A stretch of 7,306 nucleotides of DNA from NCBI GenBank assembly GCA_900556055.1, contig USNJ01000103.1:1-7306 (forward strand). Direction: 5' to 3'. The notes beneath the pieces are model-generated. The model was given only the letters and a program-made list of their open reading frames with translations, made no database searches and was not told the origin of the DNA. The position numbers and the translations under genes were made by a program. Of the stretch, positions 1 to 4,921 are shown piece after piece; the first letter of the stretch is position 1, and each line of letters begins with the position of its first letter. Origin of the DNA: an uncultured Ruminococcus sp. GTDB lineage: Bacteria; Bacillota; Clostridia; Oscillospirales; Ruminococcaceae.

Positions 1-1
1 T

Positions 2-31
2 GTGGCAGTAGAAGGAAACTATTCGGCATAA
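2..31 (+). CDS. C-terminal end of an upstream host gene (partial)
   Basis: A plus-strand frame entering the window reads VAVEGNYSA and ends in two tandem stops, TAA TAA, at 29-34. A strong hairpin begins a few bases later. End of frame, double stop and terminator together suggest the 3' end of a host gene transcribed toward the J-domain gene. Only nine codons are visible, so the product cannot be named and the frame could be chance. Confidence 0.35.
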   Translation: MAVEGNYSA

Positions 32-35
32 TAAC

Positions 36-80
36 AGGGCGCAGATTGTCAGTATATAGTAAGGACAATCTGCGCCTTTT
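36..80 (+). terminator. Hairpin terminator or attenuator ahead of the J-domain gene
   Basis: A perfect 13-bp stem pairs 38-50 with 64-76 around a 13-nt loop. It extends by one G-T and one A-T pair and is followed by four T (77-80) on the plus strand, as in an intrinsic terminator. The T run is short. Only 23 nt separate it from the J-domain start codon, leaving no room for a full promoter, so it may attenuate read-through between two co-transcribed genes. Confidence 0.6.
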
Positions 81-103
81 CTACGAACAGAGGGTTACGG
101 AAG

Positions 104-211
104 ATGAATCCATATAAGGTGTTGGGCGTTTCTCCGAAAGACAGCCAGGAGACGATCAAAAAGGCATACAGAAAGGCGGCGAAGGAATGCCATCCGGATA
201 CCCACCCGGGG
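104..211 (+). pseudogene. J-domain (DnaJ-like) gene, truncated after 36 codons
   Basis: The ORF starts MNPYKVLGVSP and shows helix I and helix II of a J-domain (IKKAYRKAAKE at residues 18-28), then the HPD motif at residues 30-32, which stimulates Hsp70 (DnaK) ATPase. Similarity ends at THPG (residues 33-36). A normal J-domain needs about 65-70 residues, so helices III and IV and everything downstream are missing. The frame stays open to 730, but from about 212 it only reads the antisense of phage genes, so the 208-residue chimeric product is very unlikely to be functional. An AGAGGG sequence lies about 10 nt before the ATG. The first half is intact and typical, so the gene was probably functional until the junction formed. 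Confidence 0.8.
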
Positions 212-287
212 CACGCAGCGGATATTCCTCGCCGCTTTCAAGCCCCAGTATCATGTCATATACGGAAACTGTGTGCTTGCTCATCAT
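156..287 (-). pseudogene. Last small phage gene, truncated at the host junction
   Basis: This minus-strand frame starts MMSKHTVSVYDMILGLESG, with its ATG overlapping the preceding stop as ATGA and a purine-rich AGGAGAGGAG Shine-Dalgarno region just upstream. Residues 1 to about 25 (codons 213-287) look like a phage protein. From residue 26 the frame reads the antisense of the J-domain gene and gives a Pro/Gly-rich tail (APGGYPDG) before a stop at 156-158. The 43-residue product is therefore probably the N-terminus of a longer protein whose remainder was lost. I do not recognise the family. Either ATG (287 or 284) could start it; the second has the better spacing to AGGAG. Confidence 0.55.
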
Positions 288-505
288 CTTCTCCTCTCCT
301 CTTCCGTTATTCCCGCATAGCGATACATCTCCTCAATAGCCTCATCATTACCGTTCTCGACAAAATTGCCCATTCTGCAAATACAGTCGATGCAGGCGTT
401 TATAGTCTTTCCGGTTTTAAGCACAAAGCCCAATGCCTTGTGTTTTCCGTCTATGTAAACCCAATTCTTGCAGAAATCACATTTCACTCTCAGAATACTT
501 TTCAT
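284..505 (-). CDS. Small zinc-ribbon phage protein (73 aa), unknown function
   Basis: The 73-residue protein has two CxxC pairs, C9-x2-C12 (CDFC) and C38-x2-C41 (CIDC), about 26 residues apart, the spacing of a small zinc ribbon. An acidic helix follows (EAIEEMYRYAGITEEERRR). Its ATG at 505 overlaps the previous stop as ATGA, and AAGGAG stands 7 nt upstream, so this start is well supported. It overlaps the next gene at 284-287 in the same way. Proteins of this kind are common in small-gene blocks of clostridial phages, but no function is known to me; protein or nucleic-acid binding through the zinc site is only a guess. Confidence 0.75.
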   Translation of the reverse strand: MKSILRVKCDFCKNWVYIDGKHKALGFVLKTGKTINACIDCICRMGNFVENGNDEAIEEMYRYAGITEEERRR

Positions 506-708
506 CTTGCCACTCCTTCTCTGAATTCCCCGACAGGAGAAAATCCCATATCCTTCTGCACGTCCTTAAACGCCGCCATCTTAGCCGCCAGCTCCTCAGC
601 CTCCGCAACGGAAACGCTGCGGGCAGTCCCGCTCTTTATTATGCCGCCCTTACCGCCGCAGAACGGACAGGGAAGAAGCTTAGCGACCTTGCTTTTACGC
701 CCCGCCAC
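502..708 (-). CDS. Small CPFCGG zinc-finger protein (68 aa), Lar-like N-terminus
   Basis: The start is GTG at 706-708, supported by GAGGT 6 nt upstream; the previous gene's TAG shares its last base with this GTG. The N-terminus LLPCPFCGGKGG (residues 11-22) resembles the first zinc knuckle of Lar-type restriction-alleviation proteins and related phage proteins. Those usually carry a second CxxC, and none is present here. Residues 31-52 form a helix with the pattern SVAEAEEL..KM.AF..VQK. The same pattern ends the protein at 1380-1778, which suggests a shared module. A restriction-alleviation role is possible only by analogy and is weak without the second Cys pair. Confidence 0.7.
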   Translation of the reverse strand: MAGRKSKVAKLLPCPFCGGKGGIIKSGTARSVSVAEAEELAAKMAAFKDVQKDMGFSPVGEFREGVAR

Positions 709-1106
709 TATATCACCTCATCATCCATAAGCTCAATAGATGCGTTGTTTTTTATCAAATGCCTCTTAAGCGACCTAAACGACTGCCAGTATGGTTCATA
801 CCAGTCGTATGACGCACCGTCCTCGATCTCCTTTCTTCTAGCCTTTGATATACCTTTCAGCATTTTTTTATCCTTAGCTGTAAGCAGACTTTTAACGTGC
901 CTGTTATAAAAACGCCTGCGGATTTCCGTGTCATTGATGACATCAGCCGTTTTGATATAGCCGTTTACATATACAGCTATATCAAGCTTCAGCCCTTTTG
1001 AGCGGGCAACACACAGTGTAACCTCGTATCCGTCGATTTTCAGCTTGACATTGGCAAAAACGCTGTCCATCTTTTCTTCGACCCTTTTCCATTCTTCAGC
1101 GGTCAT
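708..1106 (-). CDS. Conserved phage protein of unknown function (132 aa)
   Basis: I place the start at the ATG at 1104-1106 (MTAEEWKRVEEKM), which has AAGAAGGTGA just upstream, and not at the longer open frame to 1202, which would overlap the neighbour by over 100 nt. The gene overlaps the end of the preceding zinc-ribbon gene by 11 nt. The protein has an N-terminal helix and then a probable beta-rich part (VKLKIDGYEVTLCVA, IAVYVNGYIK). A strongly basic helical stretch follows (RRRFYNRHVKSLL, KARRKEIEDG), and the aromatic tail ends FRSLKRHLIKNN near residues 113-124. The overall pattern matches hypothetical proteins I associate with phages of gut Clostridia. No catalytic motif is visible. Nucleic-acid contact through the basic region is speculative. 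Confidence 0.75.
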   Translation of the reverse strand: MTAEEWKRVEEKMDSVFANVKLKIDGYEVTLCVARSKGLKLDIAVYVNGYIKTADVINDTEIRRRFYNRHVKSLLTAKDKKMLKGISKARRKEIEDGASYDWYEPYWQSFRSLKRHLIKNNASIELMDDEVI

Positions 1107-1383
1107 TATTTTCACCTTCTTTCGTCCACTCCAAAGCCTGCCCGCACCATTTGCAGCACGGGATATCAATATTCCCGTGCGCCTGCTCCCGCCGCATAAC
1201 AAATCTCCGACACCCTATATTCGGGCATATATAATATGCCCCACTGCCGGATCGCTTAGGCTCTTTCGGCGTCAGCCTTTCGATGCTGCTGCGTATTGCC
1301 CGCCACGCCGTCCCCCCGATGCCGTAAGGGCAAGGATAATCATACACCTTATCAATAACCGCTAACTGTTCCTGCACCGTCAT
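1096..1383 (-). CDS. Zinc-ribbon phage protein (95 aa), unknown function
   Basis: The ATG at 1381-1383 overlaps the previous stop (ATGA), and a near-perfect AAAGGAGG lies 9 nt upstream, one of the best ribosome binding sites in the window. The N-terminal half is helical (VQEQLAVIDKVYDY, WRAIRSSIERL). The C-terminal half holds a zinc ribbon with C53-x4-C58 and C77-x2-C80 (CKWCGQALEW), the second pair having the usual CxxCGxxLxW form of rubredoxin-like knuckles. This looks like a small metal-binding adaptor of the phage early block. The function is unknown. Confidence 0.75.
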   Translation of the reverse strand: MTVQEQLAVIDKVYDYPCPYGIGGTAWRAIRSSIERLTPKEPKRSGSGAYYICPNIGCRRFVMRREQAHGNIDIPCCKWCGQALEWTKEGENNDR

Positions 1384-1778
1384 AGTTTATCGCCTCCTTT
1401 CTGTATCTGCTCAAACGCCCTCATCTTCGAGCGCATCTCAGCAGCCTCCGCCACACTGATATCCTTATCTTTAGGCTTGATCTTTCGGTTCTGACAGCGT
1501 GATCCGATGTTTGTCGTTAAAAACTCCGTCAGCTCATCATCAAGCCCAAGCCCCCTGATGTCACGATCAAGCGCATAATCCAGCACGCCGTCATTGTCGT
1601 ACTCATCATAATACCTGACCTTTTCCTTGATACAGTCAATGACTTTGTGCAGGCGATCCCGTCCAAAGCCGAAGTCATCATGCAGCACGACCATCATTAT
1701 CTTTAAATTCTGCCGTGCAAATTCGTTCGCCGTCCTCCAGACAAGCTCCCTAAGAGCCTTCTCAGAGTTACATTTCAT
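1380..1778 (-). CDS. Conserved phage protein with LHDDFGFG motif (132 aa)
   Basis: I chose the ATG at 1776-1778 (MKCNSEKALREL) because AAAGGA stands 8 nt upstream and because the N-terminus then fits related phage proteins, which begin shortly before a helix like TANEFARQ. An in-frame ATG at 1931 would add 51 residues. It overlaps the GemA-like stop as ATGA and has its own AAGAAGG, so it cannot be excluded. The core motif VVLHDDFGFGRDRL (residues 30-43) followed by a helix is, as I recall it, characteristic of clostridial phage proteins of unknown function. Residues 107-127 (ISVAEAAEMRSKM.AF..IQK) closely resemble a helix in the 68-aa gene at 502-708. There is an acidic central segment (YYDEYDNDGVLDYALDRD). 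Confidence 0.75.
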   Translation of the reverse strand: MKCNSEKALRELVWRTANEFARQNLKIMMVVLHDDFGFGRDRLHKVIDCIKEKVRYYDEYDNDGVLDYALDRDIRGLGLDDELTEFLTTNIGSRCQNRKIKPKDKDISVAEAAEMRSKMRAFEQIQKGGDKL

Positions 1779-1927
1779 TTTTATCATCCTTTCAATGCGA
1801 CATACTACGGGCTTGCAACCGTTCGGATCTTCTCCGAGCCGCATTAACGGGAGACTTATTCTCCCGCTGCTCTGCGCCGGCAAGCTGCCGGAGCCATATT
1901 GCGCTAATCCTGCGATATGACCGTAAA
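1779..1927 (-). other. Hairpin-rich spacer between the GemA-like and LHDDFGFG genes
   Basis: On the minus strand this 149-nt stretch holds three hairpins in succession. The first pairs 1877-1882 with 1886-1891 (CCGGCA/TGCCGG, 3-nt loop), the second 1848-1854 with 1860-1866 (CGGGAGA/TCTCCCG, 5-nt loop), and the third 1823-1827 with 1833-1837 (TCGGA/TCCGA). None has a following U run. The frame through it is open and reads GLAQYGSGSLPAQSSG, an unlikely protein segment with many small residues. It may be a structured RNA leader controlling the downstream gene, or simply an N-terminal extension of that gene. Confidence 0.45.
1787..1792 (-). promoter_or_regulatory. Ribosome binding site that favours the 1778 start
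   Basis: AAAGGA on the minus strand is 8 nt before the ATG at 1776-1778. It is the main reason for choosing the short form of the LHDDFGFG protein over the form starting at 1931. Confidence 0.55.
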
Positions 1928-2419
1928 TCATGCACCGCGCCTTCTTCGTGCAGATGCAATATATCTTTTTAGTTGCTCGATCAGCTTCGATGCCCCCTCA
2001 GAGGTCACGTTCTTAAAAATATCCACCCGACCGCCATTGATGTCCTCTATTACTGTGACCCCAAGCTCCTTGCGGATAACAGCTGCAAGCCGCTCTCTGA
2101 CAGTGCAGTCGTTAGGCTCCGTATCATAGGACTCCAACTGATACATAAGCTTCCATATATACTTAGCCTGCGCCTCGGAAAGCCGTCCGCTGTCATATTG
2201 ATACTCCCGCTTCGCCTTTTTGACAGTCGGCTCGGGCGGCATACCCCTCATGCGGCTCATCAGCTCCGACCTGACAGCAGAAAACTCCTTGTCCGTCAAA
2301 TCCGAGATGTGTTCCTTGCCAACCATGCCGTAGACCAGAGCGTGTAAATCATCATTGTCCATGCCGATACTGCGGCTCATAGCGTACAGCGATTTTCTGA
2401 TTTCATTTTTAGTTGCCAT
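1928..2419 (-). CDS. gemA: GemA/gp16-like protein (DUF1018 family)
   Basis: The protein is 163 residues. The N-terminal part (IRKSLYAMSRSIGMDNDDLHALVYGMVGKEHISDLTDKEF at residues 7-46; shortest diagnostic piece GMDNDDLHALVYGMVGKE) has the order of Mu gp16/GemA proteins: two helices, a Gly-Met-Asp-x-Asp turn, then a conserved L-T-D helix. The second half (LSEAQAKYIWKLMYQL, residues 80-95, to SKLIEQLKRYIASARRRR) matches the family's C-terminal helical segment. In Mu, GemA is an early protein that modulates host gene expression and supercoiling-linked functions and is cotranscribed with mor. No mor gene follows here. The start ATG at 2417-2419 has a weak GGGCGGG site. It overlaps the end of the upstream Cys-rich gene by 43 nt, unusually long for this operon. 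Confidence 0.75.
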   Translation of the reverse strand: MATKNEIRKSLYAMSRSIGMDNDDLHALVYGMVGKEHISDLTDKEFSAVRSELMSRMRGMPPEPTVKKAKREYQYDSGRLSEAQAKYIWKLMYQLESYDTEPNDCTVRERLAAVIRKELGVTVIEDINGGRVDIFKNVTSEGASKLIEQLKRYIASARRRRGA

Positions 2420-2580
2420 AAAATCCCGCCCTTTTCCGCACCCAAGGGGTCATAGATTTCAGCCGCAAGCTGAGCCTTCATTTTATCGTACTCAGACCGC
2501 CATTCCGTATATCGGGAGCATTTCCCGTGACATCCCGGATAGCGACCGGAGCAGTCCTTACATGGACAAATTGTCAGCAT
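2377..2580 (-). CDS. Small Cys-rich phage protein, CPCKDCxxRxxGCHxKC type (67 aa)
   Basis: The N-terminus ICPCKDCSGRYPGCHGKC (residues 4-21) has five closely spaced Cys and one His, a pattern I associate with short proteins in phages of Clostridia and Bacilli. It is followed by a helix with charged and aromatic residues (SRYTEWRSEYDKMKAQL). It probably binds one zinc ion; the role is unknown. AAAAGGGTG lies just upstream of the ATG at 2578-2580. The last 17 residues (GGILWQLK...) read over the start of the GemA-like gene in another frame and look unlike a natural C-terminus, so the original stop may have been lost by mutation. Confidence 0.75.
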   Translation of the reverse strand: MLTICPCKDCSGRYPGCHGKCSRYTEWRSEYDKMKAQLAAEIYDPLGAEKGGILWQLKMKSENRCTL

Positions 2581-2745
2581 TTCTTTTCACCCTTTTCTTC
2601 GGTTTCCTTTCCTGTATACATATCCTGTTGTATAACTCCCGTTCCTCCGCAGTAATCGTGCCGTTGTAAACGCAGTCCTCATATGGACACTCAAAGCACT
2701 GCGATGGAGGATTGAGCCTTTCTGCCGCCTGTTAGCCATGCCCAT
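2558..2745 (-). pseudogene. Small CPYEDC zinc protein gene, apparent 1-nt frameshift
   Basis: Two minus-strand frames must be joined to make a sensible protein. The first starts at the ATG at 2743-2745 (MGMANRRQ, AGGTGA 5 nt upstream). The second is open from 2731 to 2560 and reads AAERLNPPSQCFECPYEDC, then VYNG and a helix (TAEERELYNRICIQERK), ending TAA at 2558-2560. The second frame has no start codon after its in-frame stop at 2732-2734. Start to stop is 188 nt, one base short of 63 codons, so one missing base near 2725-2733 would restore a 62-residue protein. CxxCPYxDC is a hallmark of small phage proteins. Read only in the first frame, the product is a 52-residue basic sequence without Cys. 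It could be a real mutation or a sequencing error; no canonical slippery heptamer is visible. Confidence 0.65.
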
Positions 2746-2746
2746 A

Positions 2747-3253
2747 TCAATCACCTAATTCTGGCGTGTGCCGCAGTGCAAAATCATCAAATGCCGATAG
2801 ATCGTAAGAATGCTCCGCAGGCTGTCCCGCCGACTTGCTGTAGTTTCCCTCAAGCACCTTAATCATGTTGTTCGGCTCAATCAGCCAGTCAAATGTCGCA
2901 TTCCAGCTGCGGCTGTTCTCTCCGCAGAGAAATGGGGAGTTGGCAGCAGTTTCAAACAGCCGCTGAAAATCCTCGACAGTGTTTCCGTCCGCAAACCTCG
3001 CCTTGATGTGCCGCTTGCGTGACTCGGAAAGCTTTTGTATCCTCGGAAGCCTGCTGCCGCAGATAGCGTTATAGAGCCGCTTTATTTCACCGTAAGGAAT
3101 ATTTTTCCCCGTGTTTCTCTTGCGAACAATAGCCTCCCCCAGATCCGCCGCCGATTTCAGCACCTCCCGAACCAACACCCGTTCCTCGGAATAGGCGCTG
3201 TAATCCGCTTCGGACAACCGCCGAGCCTCCCGGGCAAAATCTTCCATGGTCAT
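2747..3253 (-). CDS. Phage replication protein, stand-alone C-terminal domain (168 aa)
   Basis: Residues 53-140 carry the signature of the conserved C-terminal domain of phage replisome-organiser/DnaD-like proteins. It has IKRLYNAICGSRLPRIQKLS, then SRKRHIKARF, a helix VEDFQRLFETAANSPFLCG, NSRSWNATFDWLI and finally NNMIKVLEGNY. In most phages this domain follows a winged-helix DNA-binding domain of 100 or more residues. Here only a 50-residue helical, charged N-terminus precedes it. The tail (SYDLSAFDDFALRHTPELGD) is acidic and may be a docking peptide. The ATG at 3251-3253 overlaps the previous stop as ATGA, with GGAGGT 8 nt upstream, so the short N-terminus is genuine. Loading or recruiting the host helicase is inferred from the family; by itself the domain could instead be an adaptor. 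Confidence 0.7.
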   Translation of the reverse strand: MTMEDFAREARRLSEADYSAYSEERVLVREVLKSAADLGEAIVRKRNTGKNIPYGEIKRLYNAICGSRLPRIQKLSESRKRHIKARFADGNTVEDFQRLFETAANSPFLCGENSRSWNATFDWLIEPNNMIKVLEGNYSKSAGQPAEHSYDLSAFDDFALRHTPELGD

Positions 3254-3843
3254 TCCTTACCACCTCCGAGCAGCGCCGTTCCCGCAGCCATGAGCAGGTC
3301 AAAAAAGCTCTCATATTCACCCTTGTTGCTGTATCCGCCGCCGACAGTATACGTCCGTGGATTTGTGAGATTATGTCCCTGATATTTAATGTACTGCCTT
3401 GCATTTTCCAGTATCCAGAAATATGCAACCGTTCTGTATCTGACAATAACCGAACAGCGGAGGATATTTTCGGGATCTAACCCATAAAACGTAAGATAAT
3501 CCTCGAAATCGCATATCAAAACCTCTTCCTCGGTAACAGGGTCTGTCAGATTATTTGACCACGCTGTTTCATAATCAACAACATCGGATTTATCATTGTA
3601 GTAGCCAAGAGCAAGAACAAGCTCCTTTTCGGTCGGATATGTTTCGCTGTAATCATCAGTACAGATAAAAACATCATAATCTCCGTTACCGCCGCCGTCA
3701 TATATATATTCAAGCTCCTCTGTCTGTACCAGATGCAATGGCTTTCGTGTGCCGATGTTATCCCTTGCGCCCTCATGCTGATTTTTAGCAAACTGCCTTA
3801 AAAACTCAGCCTGCCTATCGTTGATTTCCAATTCAATTTTCAT
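3250..3843 (-). CDS. Acidic phage protein of unknown function (197 aa)
   Basis: I do not recognise the product. The N-terminus (MKIELEINDRQAEFLRQFAKNQ) is a strand followed by a helix. Next is a short conserved-looking segment (TRKPLHLVQTEELEYI, residues 32-47), then a long acidic, aromatic middle (DYDVFICTDDYSETYPTEKE, DFEDYLTFYG). A more basic portion RYRTVAYFWILENARQYI (residues 134-151) precedes a Gly-rich tail (GTALLGGGKE). There is no signal peptide, membrane span or Cys cluster. The ATG at 3841-3843 has AAAGGG 7 nt upstream. Its stop overlaps the start of the replication-domain gene, so the two are translationally coupled and may act together. Confidence 0.65.
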   Translation of the reverse strand: MKIELEINDRQAEFLRQFAKNQHEGARDNIGTRKPLHLVQTEELEYIYDGGGNGDYDVFICTDDYSETYPTEKELVLALGYYNDKSDVVDYETAWSNNLTDPVTEEEVLICDFEDYLTFYGLDPENILRCSVIVRYRTVAYFWILENARQYIKYQGHNLTNPRTYTVGGGYSNKGEYESFFDLLMAAGTALLGGGKE

Positions 3844-3875
3844 TCTATCACCCTTTCAAAAAATTCATTCGTTTA

Positions 3876-3912
3876 CAGCAAGGGCGGGAAACCACCTGCC
3901 CTTGAATTGCTG
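3876..3912 (-). other. Intergenic hairpin between the Gam-position gene and the acidic gene
   Basis: On the minus strand CAGCAATTCAAGGGC (3898-3912) pairs with GCCCTTGCTG (3876-3885) with a 3-nt or longer bulge, giving about ten base pairs around a 12-nt loop. A run of six T follows only some 14 nt downstream, too far for a standard terminator. It could be an attenuator, a processing site or an mRNA-stabilising structure. Confidence 0.45.
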
Positions 3913-3925
3913 TTGAAATACCGTT

Positions 3926-4570
3926 TTAATAGGCTTCTACGGAAATTTTCGGAGTCTTTTCCGCAACAATCGCCGCATCTATGTCGTGCATAGCACCGTT
4001 TATTGCATCATCGGAAACAAGACCGTTAATGTTCATCAGCTTCCCGAAAATCTCCCAGTTGATAATCTCCGCAATCATAAACGCATAATCCTGCGCATCA
4101 TCATCAGACAGACCGCCAATCTGTACAAGGTTTTTAACGTCCGTCTCAAACCTTGCACCCTTAAGCTTCTTCATAAGGGATTTTTTTGCCTTATCATCGC
4201 AGGGGAGATTACCGACAGCTGCCGCAAAGCTCATATCCTTAAACAGTTCCCTGTTATACACTGCCGCAAGCATACGCTTTGCAGGCTCTGTAAGCTTGTA
4301 TGTAATTTCCTCTTTGACAAGGTCTGAGTAGCCCTTCTTAAACACTTCACGGAGCAGGGAAGGCATTGTAAGCTTAACGCTGTCCGCCATTGTTACGGCA
4401 ACCTCTCCGAAGCTTCCCGAATAGCGTACTGTCTTTTTCTTGGTATCCTCAGAATCGGCTTCGAAGTACTTAAGCAGCTCTGCTTCAAGCAGTTCTTTTT
4501 CATTTTTAATCTCAGCTGCTTTTGCCTGTACCGATACCAGCTTGTCTACAAGCTTTTCGATTTCTTCCAT
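3926..4570 (-). CDS. Coiled-coil early protein in the Gam position (214 aa)
   Basis: I chose the ATG at 4568-4570 (MEEIEKLVDKL) because GAGGT stands 7 nt upstream; the frame is open further up but would overlap the AbrB-like gene. Residues 1-45 form a heptad-like coiled coil (LVDKLVSVQAKAAEIKNEKE). A beta segment follows (KTVRYSGSFGEVAVTMADSV), then a helical body (LREVFKKGYSDLVKEE, LTEPAKRMLAAVYN). The C-terminus is acidic and ends KTPKISVEAY. Mu-like phages often place the DNA-end-binding nuclease inhibitor Gam in this part of the early operon, and a coiled coil is compatible with Gam. I see no decisive Gam motif, so function stays open. It begins 10 nt after the regulator's stop, in the same transcript. 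Confidence 0.65.
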   Translation of the reverse strand: MEEIEKLVDKLVSVQAKAAEIKNEKELLEAELLKYFEADSEDTKKKTVRYSGSFGEVAVTMADSVKLTMPSLLREVFKKGYSDLVKEEITYKLTEPAKRMLAAVYNRELFKDMSFAAAVGNLPCDDKAKKSLMKKLKGARFETDVKNLVQIGGLSDDDAQDYAFMIAEIINWEIFGKLMNINGLVSDDAINGAMHDIDAAIVAEKTPKISVEAY

Positions 4571-4580
4571 TCCGGTCACC

Positions 4581-4841
4581 TCAATTCTTAAATTGACATT
4601 CGATTTCTGATTTGATGTCTGCCGCACACTTTGCGCAGACTTCCTCGCCCTTAATTGTTCCTACCGACTCCACCGAACCGCAGAAACGGCAAACAGGGAC
4701 GTGATTGCGAATAAGTACACCGTCATCAACCTCCACAAGGTCAACGCCGTTGCCTGCGAAAAATTCCTTTGCCGCCGCAAGATCCTTGGGTATCGTGACC
4801 CCTCTTGCCTTGCTGAGCTTTTTGTGTTTGATAATACCCAT
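4581..4841 (-). CDS. AbrB/SpoVT-type DNA-binding protein with zinc ribbon (86 aa)
   Basis: Starting at the ATG at 4839-4841, which has GGAGGT 8 nt upstream, the protein begins MGIIKHKKLSKARGVTIPKD. This is the swapped-hairpin AbrB fold: a basic strand, the conserved R-G-V-T-I-P-K motif (residues 14-20), a helix, then strands DLVEVDDGVLIRN. The second half is a zinc ribbon, VCRFCGS (residues 51-57), then TIKGEEVCAKCAADI, with two CxxC pairs. The AbrB domain usually dimerises and binds DNA as a transition-state or phage regulator; the added ribbon recurs in clostridial phages and may mediate protein contacts. A role as operon regulator is inferred. The frame is open to 4877, but those codons lie inside a hairpin region. 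Confidence 0.8.
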   Translation of the reverse strand: MGIIKHKKLSKARGVTIPKDLAAAKEFFAGNGVDLVEVDDGVLIRNHVPVCRFCGSVESVGTIKGEEVCAKCAADIKSEIECQFKN

Positions 4842-4849
4842 AGTTAAAA

Positions 4850-4855
4850 ACCTCC
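4850..4855 (-). promoter_or_regulatory. Ribosome binding site fixing the AbrB-like start
   Basis: GGAGGT on the minus strand, 8 nt before the ATG at 4839-4841. It decides this start over the in-frame ATG codons further upstream near 4877. Confidence 0.7.
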
Positions 4856-4865
4856 GTATATTTTG

Positions 4866-4921
4866 ACCTGCCATCATCAGCGCAGGTAGGTCACCCCCTG
4901 CGGACGGGAGCAGAGCCCCCG
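4866..4921 (-). other. Two hairpins in the leader of the AbrB-like gene
   Basis: The 86-nt gap between the 68-aa gene and the AbrB-like gene is one of the few real spacers in the operon. It holds a 7-bp hairpin with a 3-nt loop (CGGGGGC at 4915-4921 with GCTCCCG at 4905-4911, one G-U pair). It also holds a 6-bp hairpin with a 10-nt loop (4882-4887 with 4866-4871). Neither is followed by a clear U run. They could form an operator for the regulator or an attenuator; this is inference. Confidence 0.4.

Noticed and set aside
205..225. A canonical Mu-type phage end or target-site duplication at the host junction
   Set aside because: No TG/CA dinucleotide stands at the boundary and the phage gene is interrupted there; a duplication cannot be judged without the other end.
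502..708. Lar restriction-alleviation protein
   Set aside because: Only the first CxxC knuckle is present; the second pair expected in that family is missing.
104..730. A 208-codon plus-strand frame starting with the J-domain
   Set aside because: After codon 36 it is only the antisense of phage genes and has no protein-like pattern; kept as a truncated J-domain pseudogene.
1107..1202. Longer start for the 132-aa gene at 708-1106
   Set aside because: It would overlap the zinc-ribbon gene by over 100 nt, and the internal ATG at 1106 has a good RBS.
1779..1927. A tRNA gene in the hairpin-rich spacer
   Set aside because: The D-arm-like and T-arm-like pieces are not joined by an acceptor stem, the T-loop order is wrong and the anticodon loop lacks U33.
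2355..2669. Plus-strand open frames across the phage region
   Set aside because: They are antisense to well-supported minus-strand genes, lack ribosome binding sites and show no domain pattern.
2725..2740. A programmed -1 frameshift joining the two parts of the CPYEDC gene
   Set aside because: The overlap contains no X-XXY-YYZ slippery heptamer; a simple one-base loss explains it better.
3926..4570. Firm assignment as Gam nuclease inhibitor
   Set aside because: Position and coiled coil fit, but no Gam-specific sequence pattern can be recognised by eye.
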